A stretch of DNA of 11,435 bases from Peptostreptococcaceae bacterium oral taxon 113 str. W5053 (GCA_000467935.1 KI259788.1:1-11435); one strand, 5' to 3'; positions 1 through 7,507 are shown, counted from the stretch's first letter. The notes: generated from the letters alone by a model not told the origin. A program made the numbers and translations.

Positions 1-326
1 ATGCTACTTTTGACAGCGCACAGGCGAAATTTTTCAGACTGGCAGCTTAAAGGAAAAGAGAGGTTTTACTACTTCTTTACTACCTTTCAAAGCGAAAATA
101 CAAGCAGATTTAAGAAAATATGTGAGTATCTTCCATACATAAAATGCCGGAAATGCCTGAAACAACAGACGATAGTTAAAAATCATATTAGAGTTTATTT
201 GAAATCCGAAAATATCACCACATTAATTATACCAAGATATTCAAGATTAATTATTAATTTACAGTTAAAAGCTTCTTTAGTAATGATATTGACGGATGTA
301 TATGTTATTCTGTATTCCAAAGGACT
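1..326. other. Unassigned AT-rich left edge
   Basis: I recognise no gene here. An open frame from position 1 to 342 (113 codons) has no recognisable domain, and its last codons lie inside the terminator hairpin at 327-365, so it is probably not a gene. Another frame is open from the window edge to a TAA at 48-50 and ends in ATFDSAQAKFFRLAA; this could be the C-terminus of a gene entering from the left, which would suit the terminator downstream, but 15 residues are too few to identify. The composition resembles the decayed DNA that follows. Confidence 0.3.
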
Positions 327-369
327 AAAAGGAATGGGTTAAAAGTAATCGAACTCATTCCTTTTCATT
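327..369 (+). terminator. Intrinsic terminator hairpin
   Basis: AAAAGGAATG (327-336) pairs with CATTCCTTTT (356-365). The stem extends inward through a G-T wobble and GTT/AAC to about 14 pairs, with an 11-nt loop (341-351), and is followed by a T-rich stretch. The A/T flanks are symmetric, so it may work in both directions. It would end whatever transcript enters from the left and insulates the promoter at 483-491. Confidence 0.7.
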
Positions 370-482
370 TTAATAAAAATTTAATAAAAACTGTTTTTTA
401 TATGTGCATTTTTTAAAAATTAGTTAATTTCAATATTGGAAGATTTGATTTCTTATGGAAAAGCCAATTAATAATATTTTTT

Positions 483-491
483 TGTTATAAT
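483..491 (+). promoter_or_regulatory. Extended -10 promoter of the Rgg remnant
   Basis: TGTTATAAT is a perfect TATAAT with an upstream TG in the extended -10 position. No good -35 hexamer is visible (GCCAAT at 17-bp spacing). The ribosome binding site AAGGAGG of the Rgg remnant begins only about 8 nt downstream, so the 5' leader would be extremely short. The promoter looks intact although the gene it served is destroyed. Confidence 0.55.
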
Positions 492-511
492 GCAAACAAA
501 GGAGGAGAACT

Positions 512-1206
512 AAGTCAGAATCTTTTGGAAAAAACTTTTAGAAAAAACAGAGAAGGTAAAAAATGTCGTTAAAAGATGTATCGGGGGATTATCTATCAAT
601 TTCATTTATTTCAAAGTTTGAACGAGGGGGAATCTGAGATATCCTTATCTAGATTTTTACTTTTGCTTAATAACTTAAATATTACCATTGATGAATTCTA
701 TCGATTGATTAATGAGGATAGTTATAATGAAAATGAGCAATTGATTAGTAAAGTAAGTCAAGCTTATTATGACAATAATGTGATAGTTTTGAAGAAATAC
801 AGGGATGTAGAGTTAGAAAAATATAATAAATTCAGGGTTATACAATTCAATTATGGTTGAAGCATTTATTTGTTCTATCAATAACAAAAAAATGAGTGAG
901 GAGAGTTCAAGGATTTTGTCGAACTATTTATTTGGTGTAGACTACTGGGGAAAATATGAGTTAATGATATTTGGAAATTCCATGGGGCGTTGTCGATGAA
1001 AACATTGATTTTGTTAGTTGATGAATTGACGACAAAAACAAGATTATTTGGCACAGTTGATGAAAATTATCTTGCTAAAATAAGATTATTGATTAATGCT
1101 GTATACGTATGTATTGATGCCGATGATTTGAAAAATTCCGAAAAATATTTGGATCAATTATTATCTGAGAAATTTGAAATGCAATTTGCTTTTGCTTTAT
1201 ATCAAA
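512..1206 (+). pseudogene. Rgg/MutR-family transcriptional regulator, decayed
   Basis: Joining frames recovers the N-terminal HTH of an Rgg-type regulator: SESFGK, TFRKNREGKK, SLKDVSGDYLSISFISKFERG, then ESEISLSRFLLLLNNLNITIDEF. The phrase 'SKFERGESEIS...NITIDEF' is typical of this family, known in streptococci and lactobacilli for peptide-pheromone-responsive control. Later segments (LYNSIMVEAFICS, YLFGVDYWGKYELMIFGNSM, then ALSMKTLILLVDEL onward to about 1206) match the helical peptide-binding repeat region. The start codon appears lost: AAG stands at 512-514, six bases after GGAGG. At least five frame changes occur: at A6 (529-534), A6 (558-563), G5 (626-630), around 832-843, and G4 (984-987). 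The C-terminal quarter or so is missing, because Rgg sequence gives way to an ABC exporter near 1200. The family call is firm; the original function is unknown. Confidence 0.78.
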
Positions 1207-2009
1207 AATTCATGATGTGATTACCGGTTATGAAACTTTATATTATTTTGGAAATAAAAAAATTTTAAATTTCCAAGTAAGAGAGGCATCTAAAATTCGC
1301 AAGGAATCAAAAATAGCTTATACAAAAGAAAATAGTGTCGTTAATTCTATGATTGCTATGTTAAGTGTACTGGCGCAAATTTTGATTATGGCAGCTACTG
1401 GATATTTTGCCTATATAGGAAGCGTATATCTTTTGGAGCCATTACATCCACAGCTAGTGTTGAAGAAAATGTATTCAGTTCTCTTTCTAATTTTAATCAG
1501 TATATATTAAGTATTAAGTCTGTGAAACCAATTATAAAAAAAATGCAAAGTCAAAGAACTGTTTTAAAATCAGAAAAATATAAGAATAAAATTACCGTAT
1601 TAGAAGATTTTAAAAAATTATCAATACAGGATCCCACATTTAAATACAATGAAAAATCTATTATAATGACACTATTTTAAACAATATATCGCTTTGTGAA
1701 GAGTATTCTGATGAAATCCAGTTGCATTAAAAGCTTCCAATTTTTATGAATTAAGTTCAAGTTTACAGGAGGTCATAAATGAAAAAAATATCGGAAGGTC
1801 AAAAGCAAAGGATAGGGCTTGCAAGGGCATTTCTGAAAAATAGGAAAATAATGATTTTAGATGAAGCAACAGCGAATTTGGATTTCAAAAATCCAATGGA
1901 AATTGAAAACGAAATCTTAAGGAGGAAAGATATAACTTATATTACAGTTACACATCATTTAAAGAAGGACAGATATAAATTATTCGACAAAATCATAACT
2001 TTTTCGTAG
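1196..2009 (+). pseudogene. ABC exporter (fused TMD-NBD type), decayed
   Basis: The recovered pieces are: the end of an ABC exporter membrane domain in one frame (FISKIHDVITGYETLYYFGN, then NSMIAMLSVLAQILIMAATG); its last part in a second frame (SFGAITSTASVEENVFSSL, from 1429); an NBD start reading to KYNEKSII (about 1662); a third frame with NDTILNNISLCEEYSDE (from 1665); a fourth with ALKASNFYELSSSLQEV; and a final intact piece (1779-2009). That piece carries the signature ISEGQKQR (Glu for the usual second Gly of LSGGQ), Walker B IMILDEATANLD and an H-loop THH. The N-terminal half of the membrane domain is absent, and so is everything between the start of the NBD and the post-Q-loop TILNNIS stretch, including Walker A, so it cannot hydrolyse ATP. 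AGGAGG at 1768-1773 precedes ATG 1779, so a 76-residue fragment might still be translated. An exporter beside an Rgg gene suggests a former peptide export or signalling locus. Confidence 0.8.
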
Positions 2010-2096
2010 TATGTATTATTTTTAATGAAAATAATGGAAGTTTTTTACTCTATTAAAAGTTAAGATTAAAAAATTATTTTATGTATAAAAAAATAT

Positions 2097-2138
2097 AAAA
2101 AGATGATTTAAGGTGGATGACCTTACATCATCTTTTTT
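2097..2138. terminator. Bidirectional terminator after etfA and the ABC remnant
   Basis: AAAAAGATGAT (ending at 2107) pairs with ATCATCTTTTT (from 2127). After one T/C mismatch the stem continues as TAAGGT/ACCTTA (2109-2114 with 2120-2125) around a 5-nt loop GGATG. About 17 pairs in total, with T-runs on either strand. It lies directly after the etfA stop codon on the minus strand and about 90 bp after the ABC remnant on the plus strand. Confidence 0.9.
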
Positions 2139-2142
2139 ATAC

Positions 2143-3117
2143 CTATTGATTTTCTTTTAGTTTTTGAATGAGTTGAGGAATGATGGTTTCATATTCGCCC
2201 ACAATTCCGTAATCGGCAATTTGAAAAATAGGGGCATAGGGGTTTTTGTTGATAGCAATAATTGTCTTTGATTTTCGCATGCCGGCTAAATGTTGCATGG
2301 CTCCTGAAATTCCCACGGCGATATAAATGGACGGGTGAACAATTTTTCCGGTTTGACCGACTTGCTTGGAAAAGGGAATCCAATTTAAGTCTACGGCTGC
2401 TCGAGAGCCGGCGATTTCACCATGAAGTAAATGCGCTAATTCTTGTAAGAGTAAGAAACCTTTTGCATGGCCGATGCCTCTTCCTCCGGCAACCAAAACA
2501 TCCGCGTCTTCAATTTGATTATTTTTTTGGATATCTTCAACAATCGCTAAAATCTTGGTGGGAAAATCCTCAGCGGCAAGTTTCGGATAAAAATTGATGA
2601 CTTCACAGTTTTTTTTCGGTAAGGGCATTACATCAAAAGTGCCTTCTTGTATGGTGATGATTTGGGGATGTGTTAAGAATTTTAATTTAGCCATTTTATT
2701 TTCGCCGAAAGATGGGCGAATAAGGTGGATATCTCCTTGTGCGTCAAATTCCAAAGCGGTGATATTAGCGGCTAAACCTACATCCAGTCTTCCCGCCAGA
2801 CGGGAAGCGATGGCTTGACCTTGAAAATCGGAGTTGAAAAATAAAATATCGGCGGGATATTCTTTTAGAATTTCTCCGATGACATGCGTATACGCTTCAC
2901 AAGTAAAATTTTCCAATAAAGGATGTTCTGCAAGGATTAATCGATCGATACCTCGATGGATGAATTCCTCTTTCAAATGGTTGATATGATGTCCAAGCAA
3001 TAATACTGTAATAGGATTATCGGGAGTTAAACGAGATATTTCGCTGATTATTTCAAACAAATTTTTTTGGAGATGCTTATCTTTAGAATAAGCGGCGGTA
3101 ATTAATATTTTTTTCAT
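2143..3117 (-). CDS. etfA: Electron-transfer flavoprotein alpha subunit
   Basis: 324-residue EtfA, normal length for the family. With EtfB it forms the soluble FAD heterodimer that passes electrons to or from acyl-CoA dehydrogenases. The C-terminal FAD domain is complete: AGGRGIG (210-216), GSRAAVD (237-243), QVGQTGK (252-258), YIAVGISGAMQHLAGM (265-280), SKTIIAINK (283-291) and the ADYGIVG signature (301-307). The first 190 residues or so are the variable N-terminal domain. ATG at 3117 is preferred: AGGAGGA (3127-3121) sits four bases upstream of it, whereas the adjacent ATG at 3120 would touch the ribosome binding site. The gene follows etfB by 8 bp, so they are co-transcribed. In this window it probably serves the enoyl-CoA reducing step after the hydroxyacyl-CoA dehydratase; the matching dehydrogenase is not seen. 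Confidence 0.95.
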   Translation of the reverse strand: MKKILITAAYSKDKHLQKNLFEIISEISRLTPDNPITVLLLGHHINHLKEEFIHRGIDRLILAEHPLLENFTCEAYTHVIGEILKEYPADILFFNSDFQGQAIASRLAGRLDVGLAANITALEFDAQGDIHLIRPSFGENKMAKLKFLTHPQIITIQEGTFDVMPLPKKNCEVINFYPKLAAEDFPTKILAIVEDIQKNNQIEDADVLVAGGRGIGHAKGFLLLQELAHLLHGEIAGSRAAVDLNWIPFSKQVGQTGKIVHPSIYIAVGISGAMQHLAGMRKSKTIIAINKNPYAPIFQIADYGIVGEYETIIPQLIQKLKENQ

Positions 3118-3125
3118 CATTCCTC

Positions 3126-3905
3126 CTACAAGATATGGTCTTGTTTTAATTGAGCATATAATCGATCTACGGCATCTTTTTCTGTATCGTCTATAATATA
3201 ACCTTTCTTTGTCAATACAGGAGAGAAAATTTCTTCCACATGAAGAGCGGAGCCGCTCCAACCCATATCGGTGATGTCAAGTTTTAAGTCCTTGTCGGTA
3301 AAAGTTTCCACAGGATAGTCATAGGCTGAAGACAATAATCTCATATTGGGTAATCGGGGGTGGTTGGCATCTTTATGGAAACTGACGACGCAGGGAAGAG
3401 TTGTTTCCGTTTCCACATAGCCGTAATTGACATGAGAGATGGCATAAATGTTTTTTTGATTACAGGATAAGTCGGTTACATTACTCAGAATCGGTAAGTT
3501 TAAGCCTTCAGAGATACGAAAAGGTAGACTGGATGTGCCTGCATCTGCAGAACGATATCCACAAAAAATTAAATCATAGTTTAAACCGGAGAGGACTTTG
3601 GATAAAATTTGCGCGGTAGCACGTGTGTCCGATTCCGAGAATAGCGGATCATAGATAAAAATAGCGTGATCTGCACCTTTAGCTAAACCTTCATAGAGTA
3701 ATGCTTTGCCTTTTTGATAGCTCATCGTGATGATGGTCACCTTCACATTTTTATTCGTATCTTTTAAAAGCAATGCCGCTTCTAAGGCACATGCATCTTC
3801 CGGATTGACGTTCCAAGAAGAGGAATCACGTAAAAGGGTTCCTCTTGGAGAATAGGGAAGGTTGATTTCAGTAGGAACGGGTTTCATAAAAACAATAATA
3901 TGCAT
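3126..3905 (-). CDS. etfB: Electron-transfer flavoprotein beta subunit
   Basis: 259-residue EtfB. Family landmarks: beta-strand start MHIIVFMKPVP, NPEDACALEAAL (34-45), the nucleotide-loop region GLAKGADHAIFI (73-84), DLIFCGYRSADAGTS (111-125), and the NHPRLPNM segment (181-188) equivalent to the usual N-x-PR-x-P motif. The loop after SAD reads AGTSSLPFRISEGLNLP, where many EtfB have D-x-D-T-A-Q-V-G-P, so this is a divergent member; whether it binds AMP or a second (bifurcating) FAD cannot be told by eye. The start ATG 3905 is preceded by AAAGGTG with 8-base spacing. First gene of an etfB-etfA operon, divergent from the CoA-transferase gene. Confidence 0.93.
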   Translation of the reverse strand: MHIIVFMKPVPTEINLPYSPRGTLLRDSSSWNVNPEDACALEAALLLKDTNKNVKVTIITMSYQKGKALLYEGLAKGADHAIFIYDPLFSESDTRATAQILSKVLSGLNYDLIFCGYRSADAGTSSLPFRISEGLNLPILSNVTDLSCNQKNIYAISHVNYGYVETETTLPCVVSFHKDANHPRLPNMRLLSSAYDYPVETFTDKDLKLDITDMGWSGSALHVEEIFSPVLTKKGYIIDDTEKDAVDRLYAQLKQDHIL

Positions 3906-3936
3906 ATTTGATACACCTTTCTGTATTTTTTATTCA

Positions 3937-4201
3937 GTACATAAGAACGTTAGTTAATAGCGTACTATTGAATGCGAAAAATTTCAATCATTTTATCAAA
4001 GGGGAGTTTTGGCATTTATTCAACAAAATTTGGAAGAAAAAAACATGGAAAACAAACTGAAAAACATGAAAAATACTGGTGATTTATTGAATACAACGAA
4101 AAGTGTTTAACAAGATTTCTGTTGTTGAATTGTGTATTTAAAATAATTTTGTCAAACAAAGTCAACGAAAAGATATGGTTGAAAAGGGTTTTCTTATGTA
4201 C
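3937..4201. repeat. 11-bp inverted pair facing the two divergent genes
   Basis: TTCTTATGTAC occurs exactly on the plus strand at 4191-4201 and on the minus strand at 3947-3937. Each copy points toward its own gene: etfB begins 32 bp beyond one and the CoA-transferase 86 bp beyond the other. Similarity continues downstream as AATAAAA, after 2 extra bases in the etfB copy. It could be a shared promoter element (TATGTA as a -10 variant) or a regulator site that co-controls both units. Confidence 0.45.
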
Positions 4202-4218
4202 AATAAAAGTAATGAAAA

Positions 4219-4262
4219 TGTTTTTATGAAAACAAATCAATATAAAATGTTTTATAAAAACA
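4219..4262 (+). promoter_or_regulatory. Paired palindromic operator candidates
   Basis: TGTTTT-TATG-AAAACA (4219-4234) and TGTTTT-ATA-AAAACA (4248-4262) are two perfect 6-bp inverted repeats, 29 bp apart start to start (near three helical turns). They lie within a longer imperfect direct repeat (18 of 23 bases identical, 4215-4237 versus 4244-4266). They stand just upstream of the CoA-transferase ribosome binding site (4271-4278), where a bound protein would block transcription or early elongation. A near copy (TGTTTT-AAT-AAAAGA, 7484-7498) lies upstream of the HTH regulator gene. AT-richness makes chance similarity a real alternative. Confidence 0.4.
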
Positions 4263-4286
4263 AAAACATAAGGAGAGGTGAATGGA

Positions 4287-5846
4287 ATGGCAAAATTTGT
4301 GACATTGGAAGAAGCGGTTAGTGTTGTAAAAAATGGAGATACGGTTGCGACTACAGGATTTGTACAAGTAGCGAATCCGGAGGCTTTGGAATGGGCATTG
4401 GGAAAACGATTTGAAGAAACGAAGGAACCGAGAGACTTGACCTTATTTTATTGTGCCGGACAAGGGGATGGGGATTGCAGAGCGGTCAATCATTTTGCAA
4501 AAGAAGGTATGCTAAAACGTGTTGTTGCAGGACACTTTAATATGGCTCCACTTCTTCGTCAATTTATTTCCGATAATAAATGTGAAGCATATAATGTTCC
4601 TCAAGGGGTTCTTTGTAATATGGTACGTGATATTGCGGCAAAAAAACCCGGTGTTATCTCTCATGTCGGATTAAATACATTTGCAGATCCGAGAATTGAA
4701 GGATGTAAAATCAATTTGGTGACTAAAGAAGATATTGTTGAATTAATGATGATTAACGGAGAAGAAAAACTATTCTATAAAACTTTTCCATTGACGATTG
4801 CTTTTATTAAAGGAACTTATGCCGATGAACGGGGAAATGTAACTTTGGAGAACGAAGGTATCCCGTCGGAAGCAACTTCCATTGCGCAATCTGTTCATAA
4901 TTGCGGCGGAAAGGTTATCGTTCAAGTTGAAAAGGTGGTTGCCGCAGGAACATTGGATCCGAAGTTGGTTAAGGTACCGGGAATTTATGTTGACTATATC
5001 GTTCAAGTCGATGATCCTTCCATGCGTCAACAATGCTATGGCGTAGATTATGAACCGGAATTGGCGGGAAATGTATATATTCCGCTAAGTGATATTCCGT
5101 TAAAAACGCCTCTGAATGAAAGAAAGATTATTGCAAGACGAGGAGCTTTTGAAATTCGAAAAGGGAATGTTGGAAACTTGGGAATCGGTGTTCCGGAAGT
5201 GGTATCGGAAGTGGTATCGGAAGAGGGAATTACAGATTGGTTGACTTTGACCGTCGAGGTTGGACCTGTAGGTGGAAGTCCTCAAGGGAAAAATCGTTTC
5301 GGTACGGCAATCAATGCGGAAGCTATTTTGGATCAACCTTATCAATTTGATTTTTATGATGGCGGCGGATTGGATATTGCCTATCTCGGATTAGCTCAAG
5401 CGGATGCTAAGGGGAATTTGAATGTATCAAAATTTGGAGACAGGGTTGCAGGATGTGGCGGATTTATTGATATTTCTCAAAACTCAAAAGCGGTAGTTTT
5501 CTGTGGTTCCTTTACAGCAGGGGGATTAAAGGTAGAGGTTAATGACGGAAAATTAAATATTGTGCAAGAAGGAAAAGTAAAGAAATTTGTAAATAAAGTG
5601 CAACAGATTACTTTCTCAGGAGAATATGCAAGAAAAACAGGGCAAAGAGTGTTCTATGTCACGGAAAGAGCGGTATTCCAAATGAAACCCGAAGGGTTAA
5701 CACTGATTGAGATTGCTCCCGGTGTAGATTTGGAAAAAGATGTATTGAACCAAATGGAATTTAAACCGTTGATTGCAAAAGACTTAAAATTAATGGATGA
5801 AAGAATCTTTAGACCCGGTCCTATGGGAATCAAAAACGATAACTAA
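4287..5846 (+). CDS. pct: Class I CoA-transferase, propionate CoA-transferase type
   Basis: 519-residue single-chain class I CoA-transferase with fused alpha- and beta-like halves, as in Clostridium propionicum Pct and E. coli YdiF. It moves CoA between short-chain acyl-CoA (acetyl-, propionyl-) and acids such as lactate through a glutamyl-CoA thioester. The catalytic glutamate is Glu324 in TVEVGPVGG, the same position known for C. propionicum Pct. Other landmarks: KNGDTVATTGF near residue 19, YCAGQGDG near 65, HVGLNTFADPR near 130, GNLGIGVPE near 300, and GGGLDIAYLG ahead of the conserved GCGGFIDISQ. ATG 4287 is chosen because AGGAGAGG (4271-4278) ends eight bases before it; a GTG at 4278 lies inside that ribosome binding site. 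Monocistronic, ending at a terminator. Substrate is inferred: the neighbouring dehydratase genes suggest lactate or another 2-hydroxy acid. Glutaconate-type transferases have two subunits and HadA/FldA types are class III, so neither fits. Confidence 0.92.
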   Translation: MAKFVTLEEAVSVVKNGDTVATTGFVQVANPEALEWALGKRFEETKEPRDLTLFYCAGQGDGDCRAVNHFAKEGMLKRVVAGHFNMAPLLRQFISDNKCEAYNVPQGVLCNMVRDIAAKKPGVISHVGLNTFADPRIEGCKINLVTKEDIVELMMINGEEKLFYKTFPLTIAFIKGTYADERGNVTLENEGIPSEATSIAQSVHNCGGKVIVQVEKVVAAGTLDPKLVKVPGIYVDYIVQVDDPSMRQQCYGVDYEPELAGNVYIPLSDIPLKTPLNERKIIARRGAFEIRKGNVGNLGIGVPEVVSEVVSEEGITDWLTLTVEVGPVGGSPQGKNRFGTAINAEAILDQPYQFDFYDGGGLDIAYLGLAQADAKGNLNVSKFGDRVAGCGGFIDISQNSKAVVFCGSFTAGGLKVEVNDGKLNIVQEGKVKKFVNKVQQITFSGEYARKTGQRVFYVTERAVFQMKPEGLTLIEIAPGVDLEKDVLNQMEFKPLIAKDLKLMDERIFRPGPMGIKNDN

Positions 5847-5862
5847 TTACAAATTGAACGAT

Positions 5863-5903
5863 AAAAAAGTACGCTGTGAGAAAGCTTCGGCGTACTTTTT
5901 TTT
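5863..5903. terminator. Bidirectional terminator between convergent genes
   Basis: AAAAAAGTACGC (5863-5874) pairs with GCGTACTTTTTT (5890-5901). T5875-G5889 and G5876-C5888 add two inner pairs, leaving an 11-nt loop. A T8 run follows on the plus strand and T6 on the minus strand. It ends the CoA-transferase mRNA and, in the other direction, the HTH regulator mRNA. Confidence 0.92.
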
Positions 5904-5915
5904 GTATTTTTATAG

Positions 5916-7412
5916 TTATAATCGTTCGTTGATTTTTTGCAGTCGGGTAAACATTCTTCCATATTTTCTTGAAATTTTTACCATTTGTTCAACGTTGTAC
6001 TCCTGACAATGAGGGGAATCTATAATATCCTGTAAAAAATCTGAAAAAGCCTTAAGAAATGAGGGATGCTTTAAAATGGTTAGCATCGAACTGTAGCTTT
6101 CTGAAGGGTAGAGTACATTTTTGATGTAAAACTGAAACTGATTGAAATACATATTAAATATCTTTTTATATCTTCCGGCTCGTACATTAAAGTCATCAAA
6201 AATATACAGATGAATATTCGGATTGGTACGCATACATTGAATGATGTAATTAATATGCATTTGTTGTTGTTTTTGCGAGAGTTTATAATGCGTACTGCAA
6301 TATAGAATTTCGGATTTCTCAAAATATTCAAACAAAGCCGATTTGGGAATAATAAATTTCAAATTGGCTTTTTCAAATACCTCTTCCCAAGTGATTTGGA
6401 GTTTTTGAATTTCCGTTGCATCTGTACGAGAACCGGTTTGCTCGAAAGAGTAATCCGCAATTTCCTTTACAATAGAAGAAGGTAAAAGGTACTCAAAGCC
6501 ATAATTGCAGAGGAAAATAAAATCCGTAGCCGCATAAAAACTCGTTCTAAAATTGGTGGAAGCAATATTATAAGAGTCTTTTAATTCCAAAATCAAATGT
6601 GTGCTGGAAAAGAAGGGTAATACGTATTTTGACAATTGCGATAGGATGCTTTGTCGAGTTCCATAAGACATCATTTGAATGTTATCATTTTCGTCTGTTG
6701 TAAAATTGGCGAAGAAGTAATCATTAATTAAAATAAAATTTAAACAATTAAAACTACTGTTATCGTAAAGTTCAATATTGATTTCCGGATGCTGTGATAA
6801 CAATTCTACAATTTTGTGAATGGAATCTAAATTAATGAGTTGTTTCGAGAGGTTAAATCCAATATGCAATAATAAGCGACGATTCATAGAAACATTCGAT
6901 TGTAAGATTTGTAATAAAAACGTCGCATTATTAGAAAATAGATCCAGGCTGGTCCAAATATGAATCGTGGTATCATGAATTTCCGAAATAGCTTGTTGGA
7001 TGCTTTGACGAAGTTCGCTAAAAATAACATGATGACCTACGGCATATTTCAAATAGTCATTTTTTTCTTGAAAAACAACATGGGGGGCGCTGGTTTTATA
7101 TGCAGCGTTCAGAATTTTTATAATATCCGCCTCGAGAGAATTTAGTGAAGTGGAAGAACGATGCACAGGTGAGGTCAAATCAAACATGGAGTAAAAAGCC
7201 AAGGATAGATTTTGCTCTAAAATGCTTTTTGCCAATAGACGACTGAGCTGTTGGTGAATGGAAGAAATCATTTTTACTGAAGGCAGCTTGGCTCCGTTAC
7301 ACCATTTACTGATATAAGAAATATCATAACCCAATGTGTTTGCGACAATAAACAGTTTAATATCCGCTAATCCAATTAATTGTTTCAAAGTATCTGCATA
7401 GGTAGAATCCAT
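5916..7412 (-). CDS. Large XRE-type helix-turn-helix protein, likely local regulator
   Basis: 498 residues. Only the N-terminus is recognisable: residues about 21-45 (FIVANTLGYDISYISKWCNG then AKLPS) match a Cro/C1-type HTH, including the 'YISKW-x-x-G' recognition-helix pattern. The remaining 430 residues or so are mixed alpha/beta with no family I can name. The middle (about 115-265) has alternating strands and helices (TIHIWTSLDLF, RRLLLHIGFN, INIELYDNSS, NFILINDYFFANF) that could form a ligand- or partner-sensing domain; the C-terminal part is helical and rich in Tyr, Phe and Lys. There is no signal peptide or membrane segment, so it should be cytosolic. ATG 7412 follows GGGAGG (7424-7419) at six-base spacing. 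It diverges from the dehydratase operon and converges on the CoA-transferase, which suggests a pathway-specific one-component regulator. That role is inferred from position; no ligand or target is shown. Confidence 0.85.
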   Translation of the reverse strand: MDSTYADTLKQLIGLADIKLFIVANTLGYDISYISKWCNGAKLPSVKMISSIHQQLSRLLAKSILEQNLSLAFYSMFDLTSPVHRSSTSLNSLEADIIKILNAAYKTSAPHVVFQEKNDYLKYAVGHHVIFSELRQSIQQAISEIHDTTIHIWTSLDLFSNNATFLLQILQSNVSMNRRLLLHIGFNLSKQLINLDSIHKIVELLSQHPEINIELYDNSSFNCLNFILINDYFFANFTTDENDNIQMMSYGTRQSILSQLSKYVLPFFSSTHLILELKDSYNIASTNFRTSFYAATDFIFLCNYGFEYLLPSSIVKEIADYSFEQTGSRTDATEIQKLQITWEEVFEKANLKFIIPKSALFEYFEKSEILYCSTHYKLSQKQQQMHINYIIQCMRTNPNIHLYIFDDFNVRAGRYKKIFNMYFNQFQFYIKNVLYPSESYSSMLTILKHPSFLKAFSDFLQDIIDSPHCQEYNVEQMVKISRKYGRMFTRLQKINERL

Positions 7413-7507
7413 AATTAACCTCCCGGGAAAACTTTTTTTATGTGCAATATTCCGGCAAAATTTGAGAATCCGATATAAAATAATGTTTTAATAAAAGATA
7501 TACACTT

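Larger units (their letters stand above)
3906..4286. promoter_or_regulatory. Divergent control region between etfB and CoA-transferase
   Basis: A 381-bp, very AT-rich region with no convincing gene; the only long frame (minus strand, 4240-4016) is low-complexity. Promoter hexamers are not strong. On the plus strand, TACAAT (4199-4204) and TATAAA (4241-4246) are possible -10 boxes without good -35 partners. On the minus strand, TTGAAA with 17-bp spacing to TACGCT is weak. The region holds an 11-bp inverted pair (3937-3947 and 4191-4201), two TGTTTT/AAAACA palindromes near the CoA-transferase start, and AATAG-CGTA-CTATT (3956-3969). It most likely carries both promoters plus operator sites. Confidence 0.6.

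Noticed and set aside
3..50. Frame ending in ...RLAA-stop, resembling a tmRNA tag
   Set aside because: The usual tag ending is ALAA or similar, and no tRNA-like 5' or 3' ends or CCA-adjacent T-arm are visible in the following few hundred bases.
1..342. 113-codon open frame at the left edge
   Set aside because: No domain, no visible upstream signal (it begins at the edge), and its last codons lie in the terminator hairpin at 327-365.
2262..2818. Two plus-strand open frames opposite etfA
   Set aside because: Antisense shadows of a well-supported gene; no domain and no ribosome binding site.
4105..4130. Rex-like half-sites TTAACAA and TTGTTGA before pct
   Set aside because: The partner half-sites at the required 4-bp spacing do not match, so a full Rex operator is not supported.
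4016..4240. 74-codon minus-strand frame between etfB and pct
   Set aside because: Phe/Ile/Asn-rich low-complexity translation of AT-rich promoter DNA; no recognisable domain.
5195..5218. Perfect 12-bp tandem repeat GGAAGTGGTATC in pct
   Set aside because: Gives VVSEVVSE, but family members such as C. propionicum Pct have a segment of the same length here, as far as I recall, so it looks like chance codon identity, not an insertion.
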